A stretch of DNA of 64,000 nt from Actinomadura sp. WMMA1423 (GTDB taxonomy: Bacteria; Actinomycetota; Actinomycetes; Streptosporangiales; Streptosporangiaceae), in assembly GCF_006547145.1 (NCBI RefSeq), contig NZ_CP041244.1, positions 9,052,001-9,116,000 of the forward strand, given 5' to 3'. Made by a program: the position numbers and the translations under genes. Below the pieces are notes generated by a model. It was not told where the DNA came from. It searched no databases and worked only from the letters and a program-made list of their open reading frames with translations. This document shows, one piece after another, positions 17,923 through 26,278 of the stretch (positions are counted from its first letter, which is position 1; every line of letters begins with the position of its first letter).

Positions 17923-19467
17923 GTGACCGACGTGTCGAAAGAATGCTCGTCGTCCATGTCGCGATGGGCGGCGCCAAAGGACTCGTTGTTCGCCGCATTC
18001 GATCCGGTCCTCTTCCGAAGGAATTCCGAAGCGGTCGCCGCGCGCCTGGAATCGCATCTGGCGGACCGGTCGGTCCGGGGACTGGACCTCGCGGATCCGG
18101 ACGTCCTGGCAAGGGCGGCGCGGGCGTTGATGACCGCCGAGCGAGAGAGCATCGCCGACTTCGACGAGAAACGGCTGGCCGCGATCGTCGATCTCTATCT
18201 TCGTACCGGTATCCAGGTGCACTCGCCCGGATACATGGGACGGCAGTTCTCCGGCACCGTCCCGCTGGCCGGCGTCATCGACTTCGTCGGCTCGGTGGTC
18301 AACCAGCCCTCGTCCTACTACGAGGCGGGGCAGCTGCCGATCACGGCCGAACGGATCATGGCCGAGGAGCTCAACCGCTTCATCGGATGGGACCCGGGCC
18401 GCTTCGCGATGGTCACCACGTCGGGGGGCTCGCTGGCCAACCTCACGGCGCTGCTGGCCGCCAGGAACCGCGCCTATCCCGACATCTGGGCGCGCGGCGA
18501 GCATGGCGCTCGCGGCCTGCCCGCCATCGCGGTCAGCGAGGAGGTTCACTACAGCGTGACCCGCGCGGCCGGCGTCCTCGGCATCGGCGAGAGCCGGCTC
18601 GTCCGGCTGCCGGTGGACGCGCGCGGGCGCATCGCCGTGCACCGGGTGCCCGCGGTGCTCGCCGCCGCCGAGCGCCGCGGCCTTGAGGTCTTCTGCCTGG
18701 TGGCGTCCGCGGGAACCACCGCGCTCGGCGCCTTCGACCCGATCGACGAACTGGCGGGCATCGCGGCCGAGGGCGGCATCTGGCTGCACGTCGACGGAGC
18801 GCACGGCGCGAGCCTGCTGGTGTCGGACGCGCTGCGGCCGAGGCTGCGCGGGATCGACAAGGCCGACTCGCTGACATGGGACGCGCACAAGCTGATGTTC
18901 GTCCCCGCACCCTGCACCATGCTGTTCTACCGCGACGCGCGGGACGCCCCCGAGGCGTTCGGCCGCGGCGCCGCCAGCTACGTTCTCGACGAGGAGCCCG
19001 ACGCGCACTGCGCGTTCGACACCGGCGACAAGAATCTCGAGTGCACGAAACGCCCGATGATCATGCCGCTGTGGGCGCTGTGGGCGGTGTACGGGCGCGC
19101 GCTCTTCGCCGAGAAGATAGAGCAGTTGTGCCGGACGGCATGCGAGGCGCACCGCATCCTGCTCGGCGAACCCGATTTCGAGGTGCTGCACGAACCGGAA
19201 GCCAACATTCTCTGCTTCCGCTACCGGCCGGAAGGCATCGCCGCCGGACGAGTCCACCGCCTGCAACTGCAAATCAGGAAACAGGTGAGGCTGGCCGGAC
19301 GGTTCTTCATTTCCAAGGTCGACGTGCAGGGAACCGCGGCACTTCGCATCGTCTTCATGAACCACCAGATCAGTGCCGAGCATTTTCTCCTGCTCCTCAC
19401 CGAGATCAGGAGCACCGGTCAGCGGCTGCTCCGCGGCGACCCCCCGCATGACGAACCCCCCGCATGA
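17923..19467 (+). CDS. PLP-dependent group II (aromatic/glutamate-type) decarboxylase
   Basis: 514 aa, group II amino-acid decarboxylase fold. Landmarks: HSPGYMGRQFSGTVPLAGVI, MVTTSGGSLANLTALLAAR (phosphate-binding turn), VASAGTTALGAFDPIDEL, WLHVDGAHGASLLVSD (Asp contacts the PLP ring nitrogen) and DSLTWDAHKLMFVPAPC with the Schiff-base Lys near residue 323. It should decarboxylate an amino acid to an amine; the substrate is not readable. GTG 17923 has GGAAGGG five bases upstream. First gene of a six-gene unit, 30 bases before a PaaK-like adenylating enzyme, suggesting the amine or a partner acid is handled next. Confidence 0.9.
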   Translation: MTDVSKECSSSMSRWAAPKDSLFAAFDPVLFRRNSEAVAARLESHLADRSVRGLDLADPDVLARAARALMTAERESIADFDEKRLAAIVDLYLRTGIQVHSPGYMGRQFSGTVPLAGVIDFVGSVVNQPSSYYEAGQLPITAERIMAEELNRFIGWDPGRFAMVTTSGGSLANLTALLAARNRAYPDIWARGEHGARGLPAIAVSEEVHYSVTRAAGVLGIGESRLVRLPVDARGRIAVHRVPAVLAAAERRGLEVFCLVASAGTTALGAFDPIDELAGIAAEGGIWLHVDGAHGASLLVSDALRPRLRGIDKADSLTWDAHKLMFVPAPCTMLFYRDARDAPEAFGRGAASYVLDEEPDAHCAFDTGDKNLECTKRPMIMPLWALWAVYGRALFAEKIEQLCRTACEAHRILLGEPDFEVLHEPEANILCFRYRPEGIAAGRVHRLQLQIRKQVRLAGRFFISKVDVQGTAALRIVFMNHQISAEHFLLLLTEIRSTGQRLLRGDPPHDEPPA

Positions 19468-19497
19468 CGAACCCCCCGTGACGAACAGGAGCGCGAC

Positions 19498-21054
19498 ATG
19501 ACCTCGACGATTCTCACGCCGGTCGGCCGGGCGCCCGAGGACGGCCCGGAACTGGCGGCGCGGCTGATCCCCGAGGAGGAGATGCGGCCCTGGTCGGTGG
19601 ACACCGTCCCGGCGCTGCCCTCCTTCGCGAGCAAGCTGCGCGAGTGCGAGCGGCTCTGCGGCGTCCCCTACGCCGAGACGCCGCACGATGTCCAGGACGC
19701 TCTGGTCCTGCGCCGTCTCGGCCAGATGATCAATACGGCGCTGCTGAACCCGCTGTGGCGGGAGCGGCTGGCCGCCTCCGGTGTCACCGGCCCGCCCGCC
19801 ACCTTCGCGGAGTGGGAGCAGGTGCCGCTGTCGGACAAGACCGTCCAGCGCGACATGTTCACCGGCACGCGCCCCGGGATGGTGGTGCCGCTCACGCATG
19901 GCGGGTTCGAGGTGGTCGCCAGCGGGGGCACCAGCGACGGGCTGCCGCTGGAGATCGTCTACTCGCTGCGGGAACTGCACGACACCTACCGCATCGCCGG
20001 CGCCTTCATGGGCACCTACCAGCTCCGCGACCACCTCGCCGGCGGCGATCCCAAATGGCTGTTCACCAACCTCGCCGACTACCAGATGTGGAGCAGCGGA
20101 ACCATGGTCGGCGGCGTCCTGCAGCAGGTGCCGGGCGTCAACTACATCGGCGCCGGCCCCGTCACCGGCCCCGTGCTGGAGCACATGTTCTCCTACCCCG
20201 GGCCCAAGGCCATGATGGGCATCTCAGCGGGCATCGCGATCCTCGGCGAGCTCGGCGGCGGGCTGAGCCGCCAGGCGAGGGAGAGCTTTCGCGTCGCGCT
20301 GTACGGCAGCGGGGTGCTGCCGCAGCGCAAGCGCGCCGAGTTGCGCGCGGTCTTCCCGAACGTCGCGATCCTCAGCTACTTCGCCGCCACCCAGGCCGAG
20401 ACCGTCGGGCTCCAGTTGAGCGACGACTCGCCCTGGCTGGCCGCGGTGCCCGGCCTGCACCTCGTGGAGATCGTGGACGAACGGGGCCGCGCGGTCGGCG
20501 AGGGCGAGGAGGGCGAGCTCGTCGTCACCCGGCTGCACGCGCACGAGGCGCCGCTGCTGCGGCTCAAGCTCGGCGACCGGATGATCCGTCGCCCCGCCCT
20601 CGACGGGCCCGGACTGAAGACCGGCCGGTTCGAGTTCGCCGGCCGCACCGGCGACGTGCTGCACATCAACGACAGCCAGTACTCGGCGGCGATCGCCTAC
20701 GCCGCGCTCCGCGACCGGCTGCGCGAGACCACCGGCGTGGACCTCGACGCCGCCGCCCACGACATCCAGTTCGTCAACCACCGCGAGCACAAGACCATCA
20801 CGCTGCTCGCGGCGGTCGACGACGCCGACGGTCTCACCTGCGCGCTGTCGGCCGCGCTCGGCCCCACCGGCGTCCACCAGGTCTTCGTCAGCGCGCTTCT
20901 CCGCTCCCTGTCGCTCTTCAACGACCGGGAGGCCACCCCGGAGGCGGTCGAGCGGACCGGCTACCGCTTCCAGCTCGTGTTCGTGCCCCGGTCCTCGCCC
21001 GAGATCGAACGGACGGCCGTCGGCAAGGTCCCCCTGGTCCGGGACCGGGGCTGA
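19498..21054 (+). CDS. phenylacetate-CoA ligase (PaaK)-like adenylate-forming enzyme
   Basis: 518 aa. The PaaK-type ANL fold is suggested by VPLSDKTVQRDMFTG, the nucleotide loop VASGGTSDGLPLEIVYS, ALYGSGVLPQRKRAELRAVF, FAATQAETVGLQLSD, EGELVVTRLHAHEAPLLRLKLGDR and GRTGDVLHINDSQYS. In PaaK the loop reads SSGTTGKPT; here the T-G-K-P part is S-D-G-L-P with no Lys, and the C-terminal catalytic Lys is also uncertain. It may adenylate a carboxylate, make a CoA or amine conjugate, or be a diverged non-canonical member. It sits between the decarboxylase and the PixA-like genes, with only 31 bases to the next start. Confidence 0.8.
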   Translation: MTSTILTPVGRAPEDGPELAARLIPEEEMRPWSVDTVPALPSFASKLRECERLCGVPYAETPHDVQDALVLRRLGQMINTALLNPLWRERLAASGVTGPPATFAEWEQVPLSDKTVQRDMFTGTRPGMVVPLTHGGFEVVASGGTSDGLPLEIVYSLRELHDTYRIAGAFMGTYQLRDHLAGGDPKWLFTNLADYQMWSSGTMVGGVLQQVPGVNYIGAGPVTGPVLEHMFSYPGPKAMMGISAGIAILGELGGGLSRQARESFRVALYGSGVLPQRKRAELRAVFPNVAILSYFAATQAETVGLQLSDDSPWLAAVPGLHLVEIVDERGRAVGEGEEGELVVTRLHAHEAPLLRLKLGDRMIRRPALDGPGLKTGRFEFAGRTGDVLHINDSQYSAAIAYAALRDRLRETTGVDLDAAAHDIQFVNHREHKTITLLAAVDDADGLTCALSAALGPTGVHQVFVSALLRSLSLFNDREATPEAVERTGYRFQLVFVPRSSPEIERTAVGKVPLVRDRG

Positions 21055-21085
21055 GAGACGGCGACCGACCAGAACAGGAGTGCCA

Positions 21086-21520
21086 GTGAAACCCCACGTC
21101 AATATCGTCGTCCTCGTGGACGCCGTCGGAGCCCTGTCCGACGGGACGCTGCACAACGGCAACCTCTCCCTGGTGGACGACGGGCCCTTCGAAAGCCACG
21201 GGCAGGGCACCGTCGACCTCTGCACGATCGTCGTGCCCGGGCAGGTCGTCCAGTGGACCGCGATCGCGGTCGACGTCCAGACGACCGCCGAGATCTCCGC
21301 CCTCACCTTCCTGCCGCCCGGCGGAGCCGCCCCGGAGCGGGCGCCGGCCTGGGAAGGGCGGCCCGGAGGCCACGAGAACCTCGACCTCAAGGTGTGGGAG
21401 GGCATAGTCCCCGCCCACCTCGTCCGCGGCGTCCCCTACCACTACCGGCTGGAAGTGCAGATGCACGAGGGCCGCCACAGCGTCCTGCATCTCGACTCGC
21501 CCGCGCTGATGTGCGCGTGA
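21086..21520 (+). CDS. AidA/PixA-like protein 1
   Basis: 144 aa. GTG 21086 lies five bases after AGGAG. The N-terminal block NIVVLVDAVGALSDGTL.NGNLSLVDD..ESHGQGTVDL and PGQVVQW, followed late by VPYHYRLEVQM, recalls the AidA/PixA (inclusion-body protein) family, whose members share a V-x-V-[VI]-[DN] start, a GQGT/GQA-x-DL block, G-[DQ]-x-[IV]-x-W and a closing Y-x-Y strand. The fold is predicted to be a small beta-sandwich with no signal peptide. Family function is unknown; PixA forms crystalline inclusions in Xenorhabdus and AidA is quorum-controlled in Burkholderia. Assignment is from motif memory, not a search. Confidence 0.6.
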   Translation: MKPHVNIVVLVDAVGALSDGTLHNGNLSLVDDGPFESHGQGTVDLCTIVVPGQVVQWTAIAVDVQTTAEISALTFLPPGGAAPERAPAWEGRPGGHENLDLKVWEGIVPAHLVRGVPYHYRLEVQMHEGRHSVLHLDSPALMCA

Positions 21521-21548
21521 CCCCACCAGTGATCCGAAAGGCGCATCC

Positions 21549-22328
21549 ATGGCCCAGCAGCAAGGGATCATCGTCCTCGTCGACATCGCCAACGCGCTCC
21601 AGGCCAGGACGCTGACCGGCAACGTCTACCTCTTCGACAACATGGCCTTCCTCGGCTCGACCGGACAGGGCACCGCGGACCTCGTGACCATCTGCCCCGG
21701 CACGTACTGGGCGGACGGGTCGCAGGCCACCGAGCAGGTGCTGAACTGGCTGCCCGCCAGCCTCGGCTCCATCCCCCCGACCGTCCCTCGCAGCTACCAC
21801 GCCGACCGTGCGCAGGCCACCGACCAGGAGGCGCTGGAGGAGATCGCGGGGGTCGCCGACCGGGCCGGGGACCCCTCCGTCGACACGGCGGCCGAACTGG
21901 AGGGCCTGCGTCGCCGCGTGGGCGCCCGCGCCCGGCGGCCGCGCGGCGGCCGCGCCCCTGCCACCGGCAAGGTCCTGGACGTCACCGGGAACGTCGTCAC
22001 CGGCGAGGGGCAGGCCCACAACCACCCGAATCCCGTGATCACCGACATCACCGGGCAGGCCGTGGAAGAGAAGGTCATGTACCCCGCCCAGTACGGCTCG
22101 CCGGACATGGTGTCGGACGGCTGGTACTGGGCGGCATCGGTCGACACGGCCCGTCCCGGCACCTACCGCTACACGATGCACATCCAGTTGCACGAGCTGG
22201 TGTGGCGCGACGACGAGCCGTCCTGGGAGCCGGTCGACTTCACCTGCGACTCCGCCATCAAGGTCATCAGCGACCCCAAGCGCAACGCCTTCACCGGGGC
22301 GGGCCTCGGCGTGCTGCCGATGCCCTGA
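21549..22328 (+). CDS. AidA/PixA-like protein 2, with long linker insertion
   Basis: 259 aa, the longest of the four paralogues. It starts like the others (GIIVLVDIANALQARTLTGN, DNMAFLGSTGQGTADLVTIC) and ends like them (SDGWYWAASVDTARPGTYRY, then TMHIQLHEL). Between these, residues about 75-150 are an Ala/Arg/Gly-rich, probably disordered insertion (GLRRRVGARARRPRGGRAPA). The closing part WYWAASVDTARPGTYRY is strikingly close to YYYWAGAVLSTARPGLYRY of paralogue 4. It is cytosolic by prediction. The 28-base gap from paralogue 1 contains GAAAGG. Confidence 0.6.
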   Translation: MAQQQGIIVLVDIANALQARTLTGNVYLFDNMAFLGSTGQGTADLVTICPGTYWADGSQATEQVLNWLPASLGSIPPTVPRSYHADRAQATDQEALEEIAGVADRAGDPSVDTAAELEGLRRRVGARARRPRGGRAPATGKVLDVTGNVVTGEGQAHNHPNPVITDITGQAVEEKVMYPAQYGSPDMVSDGWYWAASVDTARPGTYRYTMHIQLHELVWRDDEPSWEPVDFTCDSAIKVISDPKRNAFTGAGLGVLPMP

Positions 22329-22369
22329 ACCCGCGTCCCCCCGAGCCCCGCACCGAAACGGAGAAGCCG

Positions 22370-22816
22370 ATGCCCAGCAAGGCCAGACCGCCCGAGTCCC
22401 GGCCCGTGTCGATCACGGCGGTGATCGACCCGGTCGCGGCCCTCGCCTCCGGCGCCCTGGAAGGGAACCTGTACCTGTACGACACCAACAAGGCCGAGGG
22501 GTCGACCGGCTTCGGCACGCTGGACCTGCGCACCCGGGTGCGCTCCGGCGACCGGATCATCTGGAACGTCGTCGTCCTGGAGTGCGAGACCTACGCCGCC
22601 CTCGACGGGATCGCGATCGACGAGAAGATCTGCACGCCCGAACGGAAGGTCTACCCCAACACCGACATCGCCTACTGGACCGCGACGGTGAAGCGGCACG
22701 TCACCGAGCCCGTGCCGTACCGGCTGGAGTTCCGTCTAGGCACCGTCACAGAGCCCTACGCCATATCGACGCCGGCGCTGGTCGGCCGGCACGCCACCGG
22801 GACGGAGCGCCGATGA
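22370..22816 (+). CDS. AidA/PixA-like protein 3
   Basis: 148 aa. Shared blocks: SITAVIDPVAALASGALEGN, LYLYDTNKAEGSTGFGTLDL, SGDRIIWNVVVLECETYAAL and DIAYWTATVKRHVTEPVPYR. GSTGFGTLDL replaces the GQGT core of its sisters. The start is fixed by ACGGAGAAG a few bases upstream. Its TGA overlaps the ATG of paralogue 4, so these two are made together, perhaps as a hetero-oligomer. No catalytic residues stand out, which fits a structural or binding role. Confidence 0.6.
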   Translation: MPSKARPPESRPVSITAVIDPVAALASGALEGNLYLYDTNKAEGSTGFGTLDLRTRVRSGDRIIWNVVVLECETYAALDGIAIDEKICTPERKVYPNTDIAYWTATVKRHVTEPVPYRLEFRLGTVTEPYAISTPALVGRHATGTERR

Positions 22817-23340
22817 CCACCGAGACCCGCGGCCAGCTCAACTCCGTCCAGCTCAACGTCGTCACGCTGGTCAACATGGAACGGGCGGCCGAGACCGGCA
22901 CGCTCGACGACGCGCTCTACATGATGGACAACAGCGTCGGCGGAGTCGGGCAGGGCACCGACCACCTCGAGACGATCTGCAAGCAGGGGCAGGTGATCAA
23001 CTGGATCATCCGCCCGATCGAGATGCACAAGCGGCCCGACGGCACCTGGCCGCCCATGCCGAAGATCAACAACCTGGTGTTCCTGGACACCGAGCGGGGC
23101 GACGAGGAGGACGTCGCCGAACGCCGCGTCATGACCGAGCTGAAGATCTACGGGATGCCGGATCTGATGCGCTCGCCCTACACGCCGATCTACTACTACT
23201 GGGCGGGCGCCGTTCTCAGTACCGCCCGACCGGGGCTGTACCGCTACCGCCTCCTCCTCGAACTGGAGCAGGACGGCACGAAGGACAAGCTCTACCTGAG
23301 CACCAGGGACCACCCGTCGATCCGGGTCCTCGAAGTCTGA
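22813..23340 (+). CDS. AidA/PixA-like protein 4
   Basis: 175 aa, close to the length I recall for PixA/AidA. Blocks: QLNVVTLVNMERAAETGTLD, YMMDNSVGGVGQGTDHLETI, KQGQVINWIIRPIEMHKRPD, then IYYYWAGAVLSTARPGLYRY and LSTRDHPSIRVLEV, the last resembling the closing DP-x-I-x-[IV] strand of the family. It ends the operon; a strong hairpin follows 15 bases later. The four copies differ enough that recent duplication is unlikely, so specialised partners are more probable. Confidence 0.62.
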   Translation: MTTETRGQLNSVQLNVVTLVNMERAAETGTLDDALYMMDNSVGGVGQGTDHLETICKQGQVINWIIRPIEMHKRPDGTWPPMPKINNLVFLDTERGDEEDVAERRVMTELKIYGMPDLMRSPYTPIYYYWAGAVLSTARPGLYRYRLLLELEQDGTKDKLYLSTRDHPSIRVLEV

Positions 23341-23355
23341 CGGGCGGACCCGGAG

Positions 23356-23393
23356 CCGCGCGGACCCGGCCCAGGAGGACCGGGCCCGCGCGG
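23356..23393 (+). terminator. terminator of the decarboxylase/PixA operon
   Basis: A 14-base stem with one mismatch: CCGCGCGGACCCGG pairs with CCGGGCCCGCGCGG around a loop of about ten bases, starting 15 bases after the last PixA-like gene. Confidence 0.75.
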
Positions 23394-23483
23394 ATGCGCG
23401 ACATCGTCGGGACGGCCGTCGACAGGCGGACGGGGGGTGCCGGGCGGGTGGCGGTGACCGTTAGCCGGTTCCGGATGTCGTGA
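23394..23483 (+). pseudogene. relic of a haloacid dehalogenase gene 5' region
   Basis: About 60 bases from 23399 match the start of the haloacid dehalogenase gene (about 14357-14416) with roughly eight mismatches by eye. The translated relic RDIVGTAVDRRTGGAGRVAV mirrors CDIFGTTVDWRTGVAGQVAA, including the nucleophile Asp and the GT and RTG positions. The frame runs from ATG 23394 only 29 codons before stopping, and it overlaps the 3' end of the LysR gene on the other strand. It is therefore a fragment, not a gene. Confidence 0.6.
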
Positions 23484-24363
23484 GCAGGCCTGAGGCGTTG
23501 TCGATCAGGACGGTCAGGAACGCGCTGCTCAGGTCGTCCATGCGGGTGCGTGCGTAGGCGGCCAGGACGCGGGTGATGGCGGGGCTGGGGTGGAGGATGT
23601 GGCCTTCGTAGCCTTCCGGGACGAGGTTGGCGGGGAAGAGCGCGGGGCCGAGGCCGGTGGCCGCCAGGATCGGGGCGGACGCGGTCTGCTCGGCACGCAC
23701 CGCGGCTCGCGGCCGGAATCCGGCGTCGAGGCATGCCCGGTCCAGGACGGCGGCCAGGCCGTTGTCCGGCCCGTAGTGGACCCACCGGCGTTCGCGCAGC
23801 GCTCCGAACTCGACCTCGGTCGCGCCCTGGACGGCCAGCGGATCGTCCGCGGGGACGGCCACCACGAACTCCTCCGTGCCGAGCCGCCGCACCGGCCCCG
23901 TCCAGCCCGGCGGCGGCGGGCCGATGGCCAGGTCGGCCTGCCCGACCGTCATGGCCTCGGCCAGTTCGTCGGCGTGCCGGTGCTCGAACAGCCGCACGTC
24001 GATCCCCGGGTACCTCCGGCTCCAGGCGCGCAGCGTGGCCGGCAGGACGCCGATGCTGACCGAGTAGACCGTCGCCAGTCGCAGTTCCCCGGCGGTCAGT
24101 CCGGCCGCCTGCCGGACGGCGGACTCGGCCTTCGCGGCGTCGGCGAGGGCGGCCCGCGCGTGCGGGAGCATCGCCCGGCCGGCGGGCGTGAGCCCGACCG
24201 CTCTCGGCAGCCGCTCCAGGAGGGGCGCGCCGGCCGCCCGTTCCAGTGCCCGGATCTGGTGGGACAGGGCCGGCTGCGTGACGTGGAGCGTCTCGGCCGC
24301 CCGGGTGAAGGATCCCTCGTCGACCACGGTGACCAGGTACTGGAGCTGGCGCAGACTGAGCAT
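23461..24363 (-). CDS. LysR-family transcriptional regulator
   Basis: 300 aa. N-terminal helix-turn-helix: MLSLRQLQYLVTVVDEGSFT, LHVTQPALSHQIRALERAAG and LLERLPRAVGLTPAGRAMLP. The effector domain begins near residue 93 (GELRLATVYSVSIGVLPATL) and includes IDVRLFEHRHADELAEAMTVG. It is divergent from the cupin/MHS/hydrolase/reductase operon and is its likely regulator. The 108-base gap contains TTCT-ATCG-AGAA (24371-24382), which has the inverted ends of a LysR box close to its own start. Confidence 0.93.
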   Translation of the reverse strand: MLSLRQLQYLVTVVDEGSFTRAAETLHVTQPALSHQIRALERAAGAPLLERLPRAVGLTPAGRAMLPHARAALADAAKAESAVRQAAGLTAGELRLATVYSVSIGVLPATLRAWSRRYPGIDVRLFEHRHADELAEAMTVGQADLAIGPPPPGWTGPVRRLGTEEFVVAVPADDPLAVQGATEVEFGALRERRWVHYGPDNGLAAVLDRACLDAGFRPRAAVRAEQTASAPILAATGLGPALFPANLVPEGYEGHILHPSPAITRVLAAYARTRMDDLSSAFLTVLIDNASGLLTTSGTG

Positions 24364-24471
24364 GCACAGATTCTATCGAGAAGATGAAAAAGATGAGTTG
24401 GACTTATGACACCAGGTGAGCCGAGACTTTGGGGACCGGAATGATGCCACCCCCCGGTGAGGAGATCTGAC

Positions 24472-24897
24472 ATGGGCTCTCTTGGCAGCCTTCGGTTGGC
24501 GGGCGAGGTCGTAGCGAAGGACTTCGCCGGCTGGTCCGACGCCGTTCGCGAGGAGTTCGACCGGAACGCCTTCAACGGGCACGTCGGCGGCCTGCTGCTC
24601 CGCGAGACCGACCGCGTGCGCGTCTGGGACATACGCCTCGCCCCGGGCGAGCGGCTGCCGGCGCACCGGCACGTCCTGGACTACTTCTGGACGGCCCTGA
24701 CCGACGGCCACAGCCGCCAGCACATCGACGACGGCACGACCAGGGAGGTCTCCTACCGGCGCGGGGAGACGCGCGCGTACGACTTCGGCGCGGGCTCCTA
24801 CCTGCTGCACGACCTGGAGAACATCGGTGACGGGCCGCTGGCCTTCATCACCGTGGAACTGCTGGAAAGCGCGAACCGACCGCTGTCACTCGCCTGA
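24472..24897 (+). CDS. cupin-domain protein
   Basis: 141 aa single cupin. The first cupin motif is seen in WDIRLAPGERLPAHRHVLDYFWTAL (about residues 50-74, His-x-His with a later acidic position), the second in the FGAGSYLLHDLENIGDGPLA region, where one metal His is kept. The fold may bind a metal and a small organic acid; many such proteins are isomerases, dioxygenases or sensors. ATG 24472 has GAGGAG eight bases before it. First gene of the operon opposite the LysR gene, 25 bases before the transporter. Confidence 0.8.
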   Translation: MGSLGSLRLAGEVVAKDFAGWSDAVREEFDRNAFNGHVGGLLLRETDRVRVWDIRLAPGERLPAHRHVLDYFWTALTDGHSRQHIDDGTTREVSYRRGETRAYDFGAGSYLLHDLENIGDGPLAFITVELLESANRPLSLA

Positions 24898-24922
24898 GAG
24901 CCCACGGAAAGGCGGCCACCCC

Positions 24923-26278
24923 ATGACAGTCACCAACCGGACCCTCGCTCAGGCCCCGGCCGCGCGTCCCCTCACACCACGCCAGGTCGGATGCGCGGCG
25001 ATGTTCGGGAACGCGATCGAGCTGTACGACTTCATGCTCTATTCCTTCGTCGCGGCCACGGTGTTCGGCCCGCTGTTCTTCCCGGGTTTCGAACCGTGGC
25101 TCGGGACCCTCGCCGCGCTGAGCGGGCACGCCGTGGGCTTCCTCGCGCGGCCCGTCGGCGCGGTCGTGTTCGGGCGGGTGGGGGACCGGCTCGGCAGGCG
25201 GCCCGCGCTGCTGGCCTCACTGCTGCTGATGGGGGTCGCCACAGTCGGCGTCGGGGTGATGCCGACCTATGCGACCATCGGCGTCGCCGCACCGGTCGCG
25301 CTCGTCGTGCTGCGGCTGGCGCAGGGGCTGGCGGTGGGCGGAGAGTATCCGGGGGCGGTGGTGGTCGCCGTCGAGCACGCGCCTCCCGGACGTGCCACGC
25401 TCTACGGTGCCCTGCCGCAGATCGGGAACATGCTCGGCATCCTGCTGGCCGGGGTGTCCATGCTGGTGACGAGCCTGGCCGTCGGTACGGACACCTGGCA
25501 GGCGTGGGGATGGCGGGTGCCCTTCTGCGCCAGTGCGATCCTGGTCCTCTTCGGCCTGGCCCTGCGGATGCGGCTCGCCGAGACCCCGGAGTTCGTCGAG
25601 GCGTCCGAGCGGGTCGCGGCCGGTCGCGAAGAGCCGGGGGCCCTCGGCAGGCTGCTGCGGGACGCGCACCGGCCGCTGCTCACGTGCGTGCTGATGTGGA
25701 TCGGGCCGGTCACCTTCGGCTATGCCTTCCTGACCAGCCTGCTGGCGTATGTGAAGAAGTACGAGCCGGGACTTTCGGCGACCGTGGTCCAGTCGGGACT
25801 CGTGCTGACCGCGGCGGTCCTCGTCCTCCTGGTGCTGACGGGCGGCCTGTACGGCGGCCGGTGGGGGAGCGGGCGGGTGGTGATCGGCTCGGGGCTGCTC
25901 ACGGCGCTCTGGGCGGTCCCCTCCTACCTGCTGATCGAGACCGGCGTCCCGGCGGCGCTGTGGCTGGCGATGATCATCGGTGCGATCGGCTACGGCCTGT
26001 TCGGCGGCGTCGTCCCGGCGACCATGGCGCACCTGTTCCCCGTCGAGGTGCGCTACCTCGGGGTCGCGGTCGCCATCGCGGTGAGCACCCTGGTCGGCGG
26101 CGGACTGATGCCCCTCGCCGCGCTCGCGGCGGTCGGCCACTACGACGGATCACCGGTCCCGATGATGGTGATGATGGGCGTCGCGGGGCTGGCGACCCTG
26201 GTCGGCGGCGTGCGCCTGCAGCGCTCACGTCCCCGGCGCGGGCGGCCCGTCCCCGCCGCGGCGCGGGGACGATCATGA
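24923..26278 (+). CDS. MHS-family (MFS) metabolite:H+ symporter
   Basis: 451 aa with about twelve predicted membrane helices. The start FGNAIELYDFMLYSFVAATV is the metabolite:H+ symporter subfamily hallmark (G..xExYDF). The MFS loop 2-3 motif appears as GRVGDRLGRRPALLASLLLMG, and RLAQGLAVGGEYPGAVV matches helix 4 of ShiA/ProP/KgtP-type carriers. Likely a proton-coupled importer of an organic acid or betaine. Its stop overlaps the next ATG, so uptake is coupled to the hydrolase and reductase that follow. Confidence 0.9.
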   Translation: MTVTNRTLAQAPAARPLTPRQVGCAAMFGNAIELYDFMLYSFVAATVFGPLFFPGFEPWLGTLAALSGHAVGFLARPVGAVVFGRVGDRLGRRPALLASLLLMGVATVGVGVMPTYATIGVAAPVALVVLRLAQGLAVGGEYPGAVVVAVEHAPPGRATLYGALPQIGNMLGILLAGVSMLVTSLAVGTDTWQAWGWRVPFCASAILVLFGLALRMRLAETPEFVEASERVAAGREEPGALGRLLRDAHRPLLTCVLMWIGPVTFGYAFLTSLLAYVKKYEPGLSATVVQSGLVLTAAVLVLLVLTGGLYGGRWGSGRVVIGSGLLTALWAVPSYLLIETGVPAALWLAMIIGAIGYGLFGGVVPATMAHLFPVEVRYLGVAVAIAVSTLVGGGLMPLAALAAVGHYDGSPVPMMVMMGVAGLATLVGGVRLQRSRPRRGRPVPAAARGRS

